This document shows, in pieces, positions 17,328-26,504 of a DNA stretch of 34,323 nt. A program made the position numbers and the translations under genes. Each line of letters opens with the position of its first letter. Positions within the stretch are counted from its first letter, which is position 1. Under the pieces are notes generated by a model. It saw only the letters and a program-made list of their open reading frames with translations. It did not search any database and was not told the DNA's origin. Source of the stretch: Psychrobacter aquaticus CMS 56 (GTDB lineage Bacteria > Pseudomonadota > Gammaproteobacteria > Pseudomonadales > Moraxellaceae); contig NZ_AUSW01000010.1 in the NCBI RefSeq assembly GCF_000471625.1, positions 1-34,323 of the forward strand. Direction: 5' to 3'.

Positions 17328-19676
17328 TTAAGCATTGGTATAACGACTCGCCTCTGGCATCCAGCGATGAATAAGCTGACTGACATCTGCTTTGCGCGTA
17401 GGATCTGCAATCAAATGCTTGGCCAAACGCTGAGCGATTGCAAATAATTGCTCATCACGAATGAGGTCGGCCAAGTAATAACCCACGTTACCCGTTTGAC
17501 GTTTCCCCAAAAGCTCACCCGGTCCGCGCAGCTCTAAATCTTTTTGGGCAATAACAAAGCCATCGGTGCTATCACGCAAGACATTTAAGCGCTCAGTACC
17601 CGTTTCTGATAATGGCTTTTGGTACAGTAGCACACAGTAACTCTTGGTTGAGCCACGTCCGACGCGCCCGCGTAATTGATGCAGTTGCGACAGTCCCAAG
17701 CGTTCCGCATTTTCAATGACCATCAATGAGGCATTGGGCACATCGACGCCCACTTCGATGACCGTTGTGGCAATCAGCAAATCCAGATGACCTGCTTTAA
17801 ACGCTTGCATGATGGCTTGTTTGTCCGCTGACTTCATTTTGCCATGTACCAGTCCAATACGAATATCCAATCGCTCATTTAAATCTTCATAAGTCGCTTC
17901 AGCCGCTTGCGCGTCCAGCACACTAGACTCCTCTACCAGTGAGCACACCCAATATGCTTGCCTACCTGCTTCGCAATTAATTGCAATGCGCTCAATCACC
18001 TCATCGCGGCGGTTGCGGTCGATGGTTACAGTAGTAATGGGCGTACGTCCGGGTGGTAGCTCATCGATAATCGAGGTATCCATATCACCATAAACACTCA
18101 TCGCAAGCGTACGCGGAATCGGGGTTGCCGTCATAATTAGCTGATGCGGCGTACTATTAGCCACGCCTTTATTGGTCAATGCCATACGTTGCTCAACGCC
18201 AAACCGATGCTGCTCATCGATAATAACCAGCCCCAATTTGGCAAACTGCACCTGCTCTTGAAACAGGGCATGCGTGCCAACGACCACCTGCACGGTATTT
18301 TCGCTCACCGCCTCTAACGCTTCACGGCGCTGCTTCGCGGTTTGCTTACCCGCCAGCCAACCAACACCGATGCCCAATGGTTCAAACCAATTTTTAAAGT
18401 TAAGTAAATGCTGTTCTGCCAAGATTTCTGTCGGTGCCATGACCGCCACTTGCCAGCCACTATCAAGAGCATAGCCTGCTGCCCCTGCTGCGACCAAGGT
18501 CTTACCAGCACCCACATCGCCTTGTACCAATCGCAGCATCGGAATCGAGGTTGCCATATCCGCCGTAATGTCTTTCATGACTCGTTTTTGTGCACCTGTT
18601 AAATCAAAAGGCAAGGCCACAAACAACGCGTCAGCAAGTGGGCTTTTAATGGCGCATTTGGGCGCTTTATGCTGATGCAATTGCTGGCGACGATATAGCA
18701 AACTGAGCTGATGGGCAGTCAACTCCTCAATGATTAAACGTTGACAAGCCGCATGTGTACGCGCACTTAATTGCGTCAACAGTTTATATTGTTGACCTGC
18801 ATCGGTATAAGTGGGCGGCGTATGCAGTAATACGAGTGCTTCAAATATCGTCAGGTTATAGACGTTATTATTAATCGTTCTACTAGCGACTGTATTGATA
18901 TCATGACTGGCATTATAAGCAGTTGCACGGGCGTCGTTAACACTATTGCCAATAGCATTATCAGGCACACTACGCGCCAATGTGGAGAATATATCTTCTG
19001 GATACGTCTCTATGGTCACTGGTTTTTTTGGCTCGAAAGGCGCTAAAGGTAAGTCAGCAACAACAGCAAAGTCAGCCGCTGTAAAGAGTGTCATTGGCAA
19101 ACCTTGGCTGCGCACGGTCTGTAATGCCAACTTAATCAATGTCCGCAGTTTATTCTGATGCAAACCTTTTACACTAGGATAAATCGGCTGCAAGCCAGTA
19201 TTGGTCATAGCAGCACTATCCGTAATAATCTGATATTCAGGATGATGCAGTTGTTTACCATAACGGCTCACTTTGACCTCACCGAATAACTGTAATTGCG
19301 TGCCCAAACTCATCGTTTGCGCAAGACCTTGATAGACCTTAAAAAACCGCAAGGAGATCGTACCTGTATCATCATCTATGACGACCGTCATACCACTGCG
19401 CTTGATATCGACATGTACCACACGCCCAGTGATTAATGCAGATTGCCCATGCCCTACTTCTGCGATAGAGACTAGCCGGCTACGATCCTCGTAATCACGT
19501 GGCAAATGTAACAATAAATCAAATACTCGCTTGATATTCAATTGCGCCAATTGTTCTGCGACTTTTGATCCGACACCTGCCAGCACTGTCACTGGCATAT
19601 CTAGCGCCGAGACTGGCAGCTCAGACCTAAAATGGTCTGATGAGCTCACTGAAGAATGACTGGCTGATATTGGCAT
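17328..19676 (-). CDS. recG: ATP-dependent DNA helicase RecG
   Basis: A 782-residue helicase that remodels stalled replication forks and Holliday junctions. The N-terminal wedge/OB domain covers about residues 20-170 (VTVLAGVGSKVAEQLAQLNI, LLHLPRDYEDRS). Walker A is GDVGAGKT at 386-393, then the DEQH box (VIIDEQHRFGV), motif III TATPIPRT, and the C-terminal helicase half with ATTVIEVGVDVPNA and QLRGRVGRG. It is longer than E. coli RecG (693), in part because of an Asn/Ala-rich insert at about 237-275 between wedge and helicase domains. The ATG at 19674-19676 is preferred over the TTG one codon upstream. No operon partner is evident. Confidence 0.96.
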   Translation of the reverse strand: MPISASHSSVSSSDHFRSELPVSALDMPVTVLAGVGSKVAEQLAQLNIKRVFDLLLHLPRDYEDRSRLVSIAEVGHGQSALITGRVVHVDIKRSGMTVVIDDDTGTISLRFFKVYQGLAQTMSLGTQLQLFGEVKVSRYGKQLHHPEYQIITDSAAMTNTGLQPIYPSVKGLHQNKLRTLIKLALQTVRSQGLPMTLFTAADFAVVADLPLAPFEPKKPVTIETYPEDIFSTLARSVPDNAIGNSVNDARATAYNASHDINTVASRTINNNVYNLTIFEALVLLHTPPTYTDAGQQYKLLTQLSARTHAACQRLIIEELTAHQLSLLYRRQQLHQHKAPKCAIKSPLADALFVALPFDLTGAQKRVMKDITADMATSIPMLRLVQGDVGAGKTLVAAGAAGYALDSGWQVAVMAPTEILAEQHLLNFKNWFEPLGIGVGWLAGKQTAKQRREALEAVSENTVQVVVGTHALFQEQVQFAKLGLVIIDEQHRFGVEQRMALTNKGVANSTPHQLIMTATPIPRTLAMSVYGDMDTSIIDELPPGRTPITTVTIDRNRRDEVIERIAINCEAGRQAYWVCSLVEESSVLDAQAAEATYEDLNERLDIRIGLVHGKMKSADKQAIMQAFKAGHLDLLIATTVIEVGVDVPNASLMVIENAERLGLSQLHQLRGRVGRGSTKSYCVLLYQKPLSETGTERLNVLRDSTDGFVIAQKDLELRGPGELLGKRQTGNVGYYLADLIRDEQLFAIAQRLAKHLIADPTRKADVSQLIHRWMPEASRYTNA

Positions 19677-19870
19677 CAAGGATCCTAACGATATTATTTT
19701 TAAGTTTTAGAGACATTCAGTCATTATGATTATAACTGACAATCCGATTGCTTATGCGCAGCGATTTGGTAATACTGTTTTGTATGGCGTTAAAGCCAAA
19801 TAGGTCATTGTTATCATATCAATAACTGCTGTCCTTTTTCTGCATTTGGCAATCGTATAAGGTCTTTTTT

Positions 19871-20863
19871 ATGTCTGCTCTTACGCTCCAACATCAATAC
19901 CGTCATCATTTAGTATCAACACGTCTGAGTCTGCTTGCAGCATTAGGGCTGTCTATCAGTGCTTGTAGCACTTTACCCCCAGCGACGCCAACGCCTCTAG
20001 TACCTGAAATAAAGAAGCCGAGTGTCGCGTTGGTATTGGGCGGTGGCGGTGCGAAAGGCTTTGCTCATGTTGGCGTGATTAAAGCATTAGAAGAGAACGG
20101 TATTACACCAACACTCGTCGTTGGCACCAGCGTTGGTAGTTTGGTTGGCAGCTTATACGCCAGCGGCTATACACCAACACAACTTGAACAATTGGCACTG
20201 ACCACGACTGACAGCGAATTGACAGATTTTGTATTATCCAATCAAGGATTTATCGAAGGCATCAAACTCAAAAACTTCATCAATACTAAAGTAGGCGGCA
20301 GAGTCATAGAAGATTTCCCAATCAGCTTTGCGGCGGTCGCCGCCGAAAAGTACACCTTAAAAAAATCAGTCTTTACCACGGGCGATGCTGGGCTTGCCGT
20401 TCAAGCATCCTGTAGCGTGCCCAATATTTTTATCGCCCCACGTATTCCTGAAAAAGTCGGCAAAAAATACATCGATGGTGGCGTGGTGAGTTTAGTAGCC
20501 GTTGATAGCGCGCGTGATTTGGGCGCTGATATTGTCATTGCTGTCGATGTGACCAGCACTAATATTAATGGCAGCTCGCCTACTACAAATAAAATGCCCA
20601 CTCTAAACTCATTGAGCAGTTTTTGGGGATTTCTAGAAAATAATATCATCGCTCAGCCAAGTACCAATCGTAGCTCAGTCATGCGTTATGAACGGGATCG
20701 TGCTGATATCGTCATTATGCCTGATGTGGGTCATATCAGCTCAATAGACACCCGTCAGCGCCGCGCCCTCATCACTGCTGGCACGCAAGCCACGACCCCA
20801 CAAATTGAGGCCATTAAACAATTGATTAAACAAAAATCCCAAAGTAAATACGCCACGCTCTGA
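19871..20863 (+). CDS. Patatin-like phospholipase lipoprotein (RssA-like)
   Basis: A 330-residue patatin-family hydrolase. The signal peptide ends in a lipobox, SISAC, with Cys32 as the likely lipidation site, followed by a short proline-rich linker. The catalytic domain has the oxyanion loop GGGGAKG (57-63), the nucleophile motif GTSVG with Ser87, and the catalytic Asp202 in DGG. It is expected to hydrolyse acyl ester bonds of lipids, tethered to the membrane on the periplasmic side. Divergent from recG (about 190 bp apart). It is followed six bases after its stop by a perfect inverted repeat. Confidence 0.92.
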   Translation: MSALTLQHQYRHHLVSTRLSLLAALGLSISACSTLPPATPTPLVPEIKKPSVALVLGGGGAKGFAHVGVIKALEENGITPTLVVGTSVGSLVGSLYASGYTPTQLEQLALTTTDSELTDFVLSNQGFIEGIKLKNFINTKVGGRVIEDFPISFAAVAAEKYTLKKSVFTTGDAGLAVQASCSVPNIFIAPRIPEKVGKKYIDGGVVSLVAVDSARDLGADIVIAVDVTSTNINGSSPTTNKMPTLNSLSSFWGFLENNIIAQPSTNRSSVMRYERDRADIVIMPDVGHISSIDTRQRRALITAGTQATTPQIEAIKQLIKQKSQSKYATL

Positions 20864-20868
20864 TTGAT

Positions 20869-20919
20869 TAGGGCGTGTCCTCATTTTGAAAATGGTTATA
20901 AAAATGAGGACACGCCCTA
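20869..20919. repeat. 51-bp TA-flanked perfect inverted repeat
   Basis: TAGGGCGTGTCCTCATTTT at 20869-20887 is repeated exactly inverted at 20901-20919, 19 bp arms around a 13-base loop. It lies directly after the patatin gene. There is no T-run, so it is not a standard terminator, although it would fold strongly in RNA. The TA at each outer edge resembles the target duplication left by IS630/mariner-type elements, so it may be a minimal remnant of such ends. Confidence 0.75.
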
Positions 20920-20955
20920 GTAAACGAGGCATTTAAAAGCCTCAAAACTCTAACG

Positions 20956-20992
20956 AAAAAAAGCACCACAGTCATGAACCGTAGTGCTTTTC
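20956..20992. terminator. Bidirectional terminator, patatin gene/DUF11-like gene
   Basis: AAAAGCACCAC (20959-20969) pairs with GTAGTGCTTTT (20981-20991), one G-U pair, flanked by A-run and T-run. It lies between convergent genes and would serve both. Confidence 0.75.
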
Positions 20993-21040
20993 TGCTGGAA
21001 TAAAGAGCGATTGAGCAAAACATCACATCAAACGCATGAC

Positions 21041-21637
21041 TTATTTAACGCGCGCGCGATATTTGACCACGACGGTGTCATTGAGACCAAGACCTTCAAG
21101 ATCCCAACGCACCGCTTTATAGTACTTTAATGGGATTTCTTGCAATTGATTATCAATTTTTCCACGTAACGGCATACGAGCAAACGTATTGCCATCCGCA
21201 CTGCCGTATGGGAAATCAGGCGATACCGCTTTTAATAATTCCACTTGCTCAGGGATACTCATCGTTACCGTCATTTTACGGACTCTGTCAGCATTGGTAT
21301 TAGTAAAATATCCTTGATATTCTAAAACATTACCAGTTTGCAGACGAGTGTTGGCATTGACAGGAACCAAAATTTCTTGTCCATTGGCATCAACACTAAT
21401 CAATGATGCTGTAATTTTACTATTAACGGCTTGTGCATTGGAGTTGTGGCTTTGATTATTGCTTGTCTGCACAGCAACTGAACCATCCACTGCTTGCTCT
21501 GGCGTTGGCAACATCGCTGAGGCTTGCGTTACTACCATAGCACCAATGAGCGTACCAGCAACAACGTGAAATAAGCGATGTCCGCTCCAAGCACTAAATG
21601 GACTAGCAAATTGGTTATTTATTTTCATGGTCTTCAT
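21041..21637 (-). CDS. Exported DUF11-like protein
   Basis: A 198-residue protein with a long N-terminal signal region (residues about 18-45, HRLFHVVAGTLIGAMVVTQASA). The mature part carries one domain resembling DUF11/conserved-repeat modules: VNANTRLQTGNVLEYQGYFTNTNADRVRKMTVTMSIPEQVELLKAVSP, then a C-terminal strand LEGLGLNDTVVVKYRARVK. Such domains are beta-sandwiches of surface or periplasmic proteins; no enzymatic motif is seen. The ATG at 21637 follows AGGGATA closely. It is divergent from argA, with 247 bp between; I see no partner gene. Confidence 0.75.
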   Translation of the reverse strand: MKTMKINNQFASPFSAWSGHRLFHVVAGTLIGAMVVTQASAMLPTPEQAVDGSVAVQTSNNQSHNSNAQAVNSKITASLISVDANGQEILVPVNANTRLQTGNVLEYQGYFTNTNADRVRKMTVTMSIPEQVELLKAVSPDFPYGSADGNTFARMPLRGKIDNQLQEIPLKYYKAVRWDLEGLGLNDTVVVKYRARVK

Positions 21638-21884
21638 TATCCCTAGTTAATATATCGGTAAAACGCAGCTGGTAAAGCAATAGCGTTTAGCATAACAAAA
21701 AGTGTTTGTGCGTATACTAACCCCGTGTAGAGGTTGTGTATATCGCAAATAAGCTTTAAAGATTGATTAACACTACTGAAATAAAAGATAGCTCATAACG
21801 GCGTTTTTTGCTATGGTAAATCTTTAGCGATAGGCATTTTTTTGCTACGCCCCTTTTTTTATTCTAACGACTACTGCCCTTATT

Positions 21885-23207
21885 ATGACTACTAGCGCTA
21901 TGCCACAAATTAACCCTGAATACGTCCATTGGTTCCGTAACTCTGCTCCGTACATCAATACTCATCGCGGCAAAACTTTCGTGATTATGTTTGGTGGTGA
22001 GGCGGTCAATCACCCTAATTTTAGTACGCTTATTCACGATTTTGCCTTACTACATAGTTTGGGTATCAAACTCGTATTGGTACATGGGGCACGACCGCAA
22101 ATTGAGCAAAATCTCAACGATACGGGTATCACCTCTCCCCTATATCAAGACATTCGCATTACCCCAAGGGTAGCTATGCCCTCCATCTTACAAGCAGTGG
22201 GGGCAATTCGCTTACAGATTGAAGCACAGCTATCGATGGGGCTTGCCAACTCACCTATGTATGGCTCGCGCATCGATGCCATCTCAGGCAATTTTGTCAC
22301 CGCTCGTCCTTATGGTATTCGTGATGGTGTCGATTACCAAATGACTGGAGAAGTACGCTCTATCGACGTTGAAGCCATTAAAAACAATCTCTTGCACGAC
22401 CATATCGTGATTTTGGGCTCAATGGGTTATTCAGCGACTGGCGAAGTTTTTAATTTACTGGCGGAAGATGTGGCGCTTAGCGCGGCCGTGGCACTTGGGG
22501 CTGATAAGCTCATATTTTTGGGTGAGGAAACTGGCATCAATCACAATGACCGTTTGCTACGCGAAATGATTCCAAACGAAGTCGATCGCTTTTTGCGTGA
22601 TCGTGATTTGAATTGTGAGATCAATTATTTTTTGAGCTGTGCCAGTAACGCGTGTCGTCAAGGCGTTCATCGCACACATATTATTTCCTATGCCAAAGAT
22701 GGTGCACTACTAGAGGAATTATTCACCCGTGATGGTTCTGGTACGCTTATTAGCCATGACCCTTACGAAGAGATTCGTCGCGCCGACATTGATGATGTGG
22801 TCGGACTGATTGAGCTATTGTCACCTTTAGAAGAACAAGGTATTTTAGTCAGCCGCTCACGCGAGCGCTTGGAGCAAGAGATTGAACACTATAGCGTCAT
22901 CGAGCGGGATGGTATGATTTTAGGCTGTGCTGCCCTTTATCCTCTAGATGCCGATTCAGCGGAAGTTGCTTGCGTTGCGGTACATCCTGAGTATCGTAGC
23001 GGCAGTCGCGGTGCTGACTTGCTGGCGTTTTTGGAGCAACAAGCACGCAGTCATGGTCTGCATAAATTGTTTGTCTTAACGACGCGGACGGCACATTGGT
23101 TCGTCGAGCAAGGCTTTGCTGAAGTTGATGCCAGCGCCTTACCTGAACCTCGTCAAGAAAAGTATCACAATGGTCGTAACTCCAAAGTCTTCCAAAAAAA
23201 CCTATAA
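21885..23207 (+). CDS. argA: N-acetylglutamate synthase
   Basis: A 440-residue amino-acid N-acetyltransferase, first enzyme of arginine biosynthesis, making N-acetylglutamate from glutamate and acetyl-CoA in the cytoplasm. The N-terminal amino-acid-kinase-like domain (about 1-285) shows GKTFVIMFGGEAV and KLVLVHGARPQIEQNL, which normally mediates arginine feedback inhibition. The C-terminal GNAT domain (about 295-440) contains the acetyl-CoA loop VHPEYRSGSRGADLL and ends in HNGRNSKVFQKNL. Length matches the classical ArgA of gammaproteobacteria. The stop is followed by a TATAG element and a terminator shared with the convergent FKBP gene. Confidence 0.96.
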   Translation: MTTSAMPQINPEYVHWFRNSAPYINTHRGKTFVIMFGGEAVNHPNFSTLIHDFALLHSLGIKLVLVHGARPQIEQNLNDTGITSPLYQDIRITPRVAMPSILQAVGAIRLQIEAQLSMGLANSPMYGSRIDAISGNFVTARPYGIRDGVDYQMTGEVRSIDVEAIKNNLLHDHIVILGSMGYSATGEVFNLLAEDVALSAAVALGADKLIFLGEETGINHNDRLLREMIPNEVDRFLRDRDLNCEINYFLSCASNACRQGVHRTHIISYAKDGALLEELFTRDGSGTLISHDPYEEIRRADIDDVVGLIELLSPLEEQGILVSRSRERLEQEIEHYSVIERDGMILGCAALYPLDADSAEVACVAVHPEYRSGSRGADLLAFLEQQARSHGLHKLFVLTTRTAHWFVEQGFAEVDASALPEPRQEKYHNGRNSKVFQKNL

Positions 23208-23249
23208 TTAATAGTCGAATTGGTAGCGCTTTTTCGGCTCTCACAGTCA

Positions 23250-23387
23250 TATAGTTGACATACTTTAAAATCGCTACAGTGCTGCTAGTGTCAATTTTTT
23301 GCAGCATCGAGCTGCGAAGGCACAGCAAGCAAGAAAAATTTGCACCAGCAGCACGTGTTGTATCGATATTACTTTCCACCAACTATA
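23250..23387. repeat. TATAG-ended inverted-repeat element, copy 3
   Basis: 138 bp starting TATAGTTG and ending CAACTATA, a perfect 8 bp terminal repeat. The two arms remain imperfectly complementary for about 50 bases (CTGCTAGTGTCAATTTTTTGC against GCAAGAAAAATTTGCACCAGCAG), with GCAGC-ATCGA-GCTGC as central stem-loop. It is nearly the same sequence as the copy at 29178, with about a dozen differences by eye. It is placed between the argA stop and its terminator. Confidence 0.85.
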
Positions 23388-23410
23388 CAATATAAAAACA
23401 CTTATCTATA

Positions 23411-23443
23411 AAAAAGCCTTCATAACAATTATGAAGGCTTTTT
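23411..23443. terminator. Bidirectional terminator argA/FKBP gene
   Basis: AAAAAGCCTTCATA (23411-23424) pairs perfectly with TATGAAGGCTTTTT (23430-23443) around a five-base loop. The A and T runs make it functional for both convergent genes. Confidence 0.88.
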
Positions 23444-23468
23444 ATGCTGTATAAATGCTAATAGTGCA

Positions 23469-24200
23469 TTATTTTACTTCTAGCAGCTCAACGGTAAAGA
23501 TCAAGGTGCTGTTAGGCTCGATACCTGCGTTGCCCGCTTCGCCATAAGCGATATCTGACGGGATATAGAATTCGTATTTTCCGCCCTCTTTCATCAACTG
23601 TAGACCTTCGGTCCAGCCAGCGATAACTTGGTTCAATGGGAACTCGATTGGCTCACCGCGCTCATAAGAGCTGTCGAATACTGTGCCATCAATCAATTTA
23701 CCTTCGTAGTTCACTTCAACCACGTCAGTCGCTTTTGGTGATTTACCCGTACCTGCAGTGATGACTTTGTACTGTAAGCCAGAAGCGGTGGTTTTTACGC
23801 CTTCTTTTTTAGCGTTTTCTGCTAAGTATGCAGCACCTTTGGTTTTATTTTCTCCTGCCTTGGTTTCCATATCTTTAGCAAACTGCTCTTCTTGCTCTTT
23901 TTGATACGTCATCAATACTTCTTGCATTTGCTCTTGGGTCAATGCGGACTTTTTACCTTCGTAGCCATCACGAAAGCCCTGCTCAAATGTATCAAGATTC
24001 AAGTCTTGCACGGCTTCTTTATTGCCTTCTGCCATCATAAAGCCCAAGCTGTAACCCACTTTTTCAGTGGCTGGGCTTTGCTCGGTGATAGAAACGCTTT
24101 TTGCCGCTGTTTCTTGGTTGCCGTTGTTGGTACTGCAACCAGTGATTAACAACATAGCACTCACAAGTGCACTAACACTTAAAGTAGTGATTTTTTTCAT
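23469..24200 (-). CDS. FKBP-type peptidyl-prolyl isomerase, lipoprotein (FkpA/Mip-like)
   Basis: A 243-residue prolyl isomerase. The signal peptide ends in the lipobox LITGC with Cys22. A dimerising helical FKBP N-terminal domain follows (about 45-130, VGYSLGFMMAEGNKEAVQDLNLDTFEQGF and an acidic, glutamine-rich helix), then the FKBP catalytic domain (about 137-243: GLQYKVITAGTGKSPKATDVVEVNYEGKLIDGTVFDSSYERGEPIEF, GWTEGLQLMKEGGKYEFYIPSDIAYGEAG). It probably assists folding of envelope proteins in the periplasm, anchored to a membrane. Gene order gives no further clue. Confidence 0.93.
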   Translation of the reverse strand: MKKITTLSVSALVSAMLLITGCSTNNGNQETAAKSVSITEQSPATEKVGYSLGFMMAEGNKEAVQDLNLDTFEQGFRDGYEGKKSALTQEQMQEVLMTYQKEQEEQFAKDMETKAGENKTKGAAYLAENAKKEGVKTTASGLQYKVITAGTGKSPKATDVVEVNYEGKLIDGTVFDSSYERGEPIEFPLNQVIAGWTEGLQLMKEGGKYEFYIPSDIAYGEAGNAGIEPNSTLIFTVELLEVK

Positions 24201-24689
24201 AAAGTACTCTCAAATGGTAAGAATAGTGGCGAGATGTCACATGCTTCTATCATAACAAATCTTGGTTTTAGGAGCCATGTTTGGGGTGAAATTATCAGGC
24301 GAATGTACAGTCTATGTTACTATTTCCCGCCGTGATAACAAGTTATCACACAAATACAGTATCACGTTAAGCTTTCTATCTTTAAATCCATCAATACATC
24401 AGATAAGCTGAATTAGCTAAGGTGATAAGTAACCGAGTGTAAGTTTTTATCGTTGAATAGATATCTTGTTACTGAATCAACAGATTACGAGGCAGTTGAT
24501 TCCGGTCAAAAAAACACTTTTGATAAGACTATATGTGATGAGACTCTATGCTCAAAATTATCATGTTGCCGTATAACTCAATTAAAAAATACTATTTATC
24601 ACAACCATCTATATATTGATTTCGCTTAATAATAATCAGATTCATAATATTTTTTAGCGGCTTTTATATGATGATTAAAGGAGGATAAG
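24201..24689. promoter_or_regulatory. Long AT-rich upstream region of the channel gene
   Basis: 489 bp with no convincing gene. The clearest structure is GTGATAAC-AA-GTTATCAC at 24332-24349, an inverted repeat with perfect 8 bp arms, well placed as an operator or as a transcript hairpin. The start of the following gene is preceded by a near-perfect ribosome binding site, AAAGGAGG, at 24677-24684. I could not fix a promoter. Confidence 0.4.
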
Positions 24690-26426
24690 ATGAATCCAAC
24701 GTATACATCGTTCAATGGTTATCTTGGTGGACCTATTGGTTCTATTATTGGCGCTATTTTAATTTTTATCATTGGCTGGTTAGTGGCACTCGGCATTGCC
24801 GCATTGGTACGCGGCGTATTGGCTAAAGTTAACCTAAACCAACGCATGAATTCTTCGACTGGCAAAACGTATGATCTTGAAGGTATTATCTCCAAGATTG
24901 TTTTTTGGTTTATCTTTGTCATCGCGATTTCTGGGGCTCTTAGCCAATTGAACTTGAACTCTATTTCGGCACCATTTGCGAATATGGTCAACCAAGTATT
25001 GGCGTTTATTCCTAATCTTATCGGTGCGATCGCTGTTGGTATTATTGGTTGGGTATTGGCTACTGTTGTACGTACCGCCATCAATGCCGCATTGGCTAAA
25101 ACATCAATGGATGAGCGCTTAAGTGATAAAGCTGGCGTCAAACCTATGAGCAGCACGATTGCTGATATGGTTTACTGGTTTATCTTGTTGGTGGTATTGA
25201 CCATGGTATTGGGTCAGTTAGAGCTTAATGGTTTATTTGCTCCATTGACCAATATGGTCGATAAAATCTTTAGCTTTATTCCTAACATTCTCATTGCAGG
25301 TGTGGTCTTCGTAGTTGGTTATATCATTGCCAAAGTCGTACGCGGCATTGTAACCAACCTTGTCTCTACCTTTAATGTACAAGAACTGGCGTCAAAAGCA
25401 GGCTTGAGTGAACAGAACAGCCTACCAAATATTGCTGGTTCATTGGCATTTTTGGTGGTTATCATTCCAACCATTATTGCTGCGTTAAATGCCCTAAGAA
25501 TTGATGTTATTGCTCGTCCTGCGACCAACATGCTGAACAAAATCATGGACGCATTGCCGAACATCTTTATGGCAGTGGCTATCCTAGTAGTGACCTTTTA
25601 TGTGGTACGTATGGTTGCTAACATCATCAAAGGCTTAATCGAAAACACTCAAATCAATCAACTGCCTGCCAAAGTTGGCTTACAAGAAACTATGGGCGCT
25701 CAGAAGATTTCTGACCTCGTTGGTTATGCGATTATCTTTTTTGCCATGTTGTTTGCCTCGATTGCTGCCGCTGATCTATTAGGCTTTGGCGCTATCTCAG
25801 CCATCATCGCTATGTTCATCGCTTTCGGTGCCAATATCATCCTAGGCGCGATCATTCTGTTCATCGGTTTTTGGCTGGCTAATATCATTGCTGGTGTCGT
25901 TGAGCGTTCTGAGCAAGGCTCACAATTCCTAGCAAACATCGTACGCGTACTAATCATGGGCTTAGTACTTGCCATGGGTCTAAAAGCGATGGGAATCGCT
26001 GACTCTATCGTAAACCTAGCATTTGGCCTGACCTTGGGTGCTGTCGCGGTAGCCTTTGCCCTATCATTTGGTCTAGGTGGTCAAGAAGCAGCTGCACGCT
26101 TTTTACGCAAAATGCAGGATAAAATGGACAGAGAACGCACTGAAGCGAAAGCAAAATCAGCACTCCAACCAAGTACTTCAACCCAAGAAAAATTTGCTGA
26201 TTCAGTACGTGAAAATACACCAAAAAGTACGCCATCAGCTCCTAGCACATCACCTACTGACTTGCGTACCGATGTCGTAAATACACCTCATGTGAATACC
26301 AGTGATATTTCTAACGACAGCGTTAACAACACTGGTTTGAGTAATCCTGGTATCAGTAATAACAACATTGTTAGTGATGACCATTTATTGCCTGGTAACG
26401 GTTTTAACGACGACCTTAATAAATAA
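24690..26426 (+). CDS. CmpX-like multi-TM mechanosensitive channel family protein
   Basis: A 578-residue inner membrane protein built from at least four copies of the conserved 'TM_helix' unit. Each unit has a motif like MVNQVLAFIPNLIGAIAVGIIGW (about 94-116), MVDKIFSFIPNILIAGVVFVVGY (about 188-210) or MLNKIMDALPNIFMAVAILVVTF (about 280-302), with a more diverged copy near 375-397. The last helix pair ends in LGAVAVAFALSFGLGGQEAAARFL, reminiscent of MscS TM3, but no MscS beta domain follows. Instead there is a charged helix and about 100 disordered residues rich in S, T, N and P. It resembles Pseudomonas CmpX-type proteins, linked to envelope stress; gating is unproven. It is convergent with the 443-residue gene. 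Confidence 0.85.
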   Translation: MNPTYTSFNGYLGGPIGSIIGAILIFIIGWLVALGIAALVRGVLAKVNLNQRMNSSTGKTYDLEGIISKIVFWFIFVIAISGALSQLNLNSISAPFANMVNQVLAFIPNLIGAIAVGIIGWVLATVVRTAINAALAKTSMDERLSDKAGVKPMSSTIADMVYWFILLVVLTMVLGQLELNGLFAPLTNMVDKIFSFIPNILIAGVVFVVGYIIAKVVRGIVTNLVSTFNVQELASKAGLSEQNSLPNIAGSLAFLVVIIPTIIAALNALRIDVIARPATNMLNKIMDALPNIFMAVAILVVTFYVVRMVANIIKGLIENTQINQLPAKVGLQETMGAQKISDLVGYAIIFFAMLFASIAAADLLGFGAISAIIAMFIAFGANIILGAIILFIGFWLANIIAGVVERSEQGSQFLANIVRVLIMGLVLAMGLKAMGIADSIVNLAFGLTLGAVAVAFALSFGLGGQEAAARFLRKMQDKMDRERTEAKAKSALQPSTSTQEKFADSVRENTPKSTPSAPSTSPTDLRTDVVNTPHVNTSDISNDSVNNTGLSNPGISNNNIVSDDHLLPGNGFNDDLNK

Positions 26427-26452
26427 GCAGTAATCATTTTTTAATGTTAGAT

Positions 26453-26483
26453 AAAAAAAAGACAGCCTAGGCTGTCTTTTTTT
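26453..26483. terminator. Bidirectional terminator, channel gene/26505 gene
   Basis: A-run, GACAGCC-TA-GGCTGTC, T-run: an almost perfect palindrome of 31 bases between two convergent stop codons, suited to ending transcription from both sides. Confidence 0.92.
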
Positions 26484-26504
26484 ATGGGATTTCTTTAGGG
26501 CATG

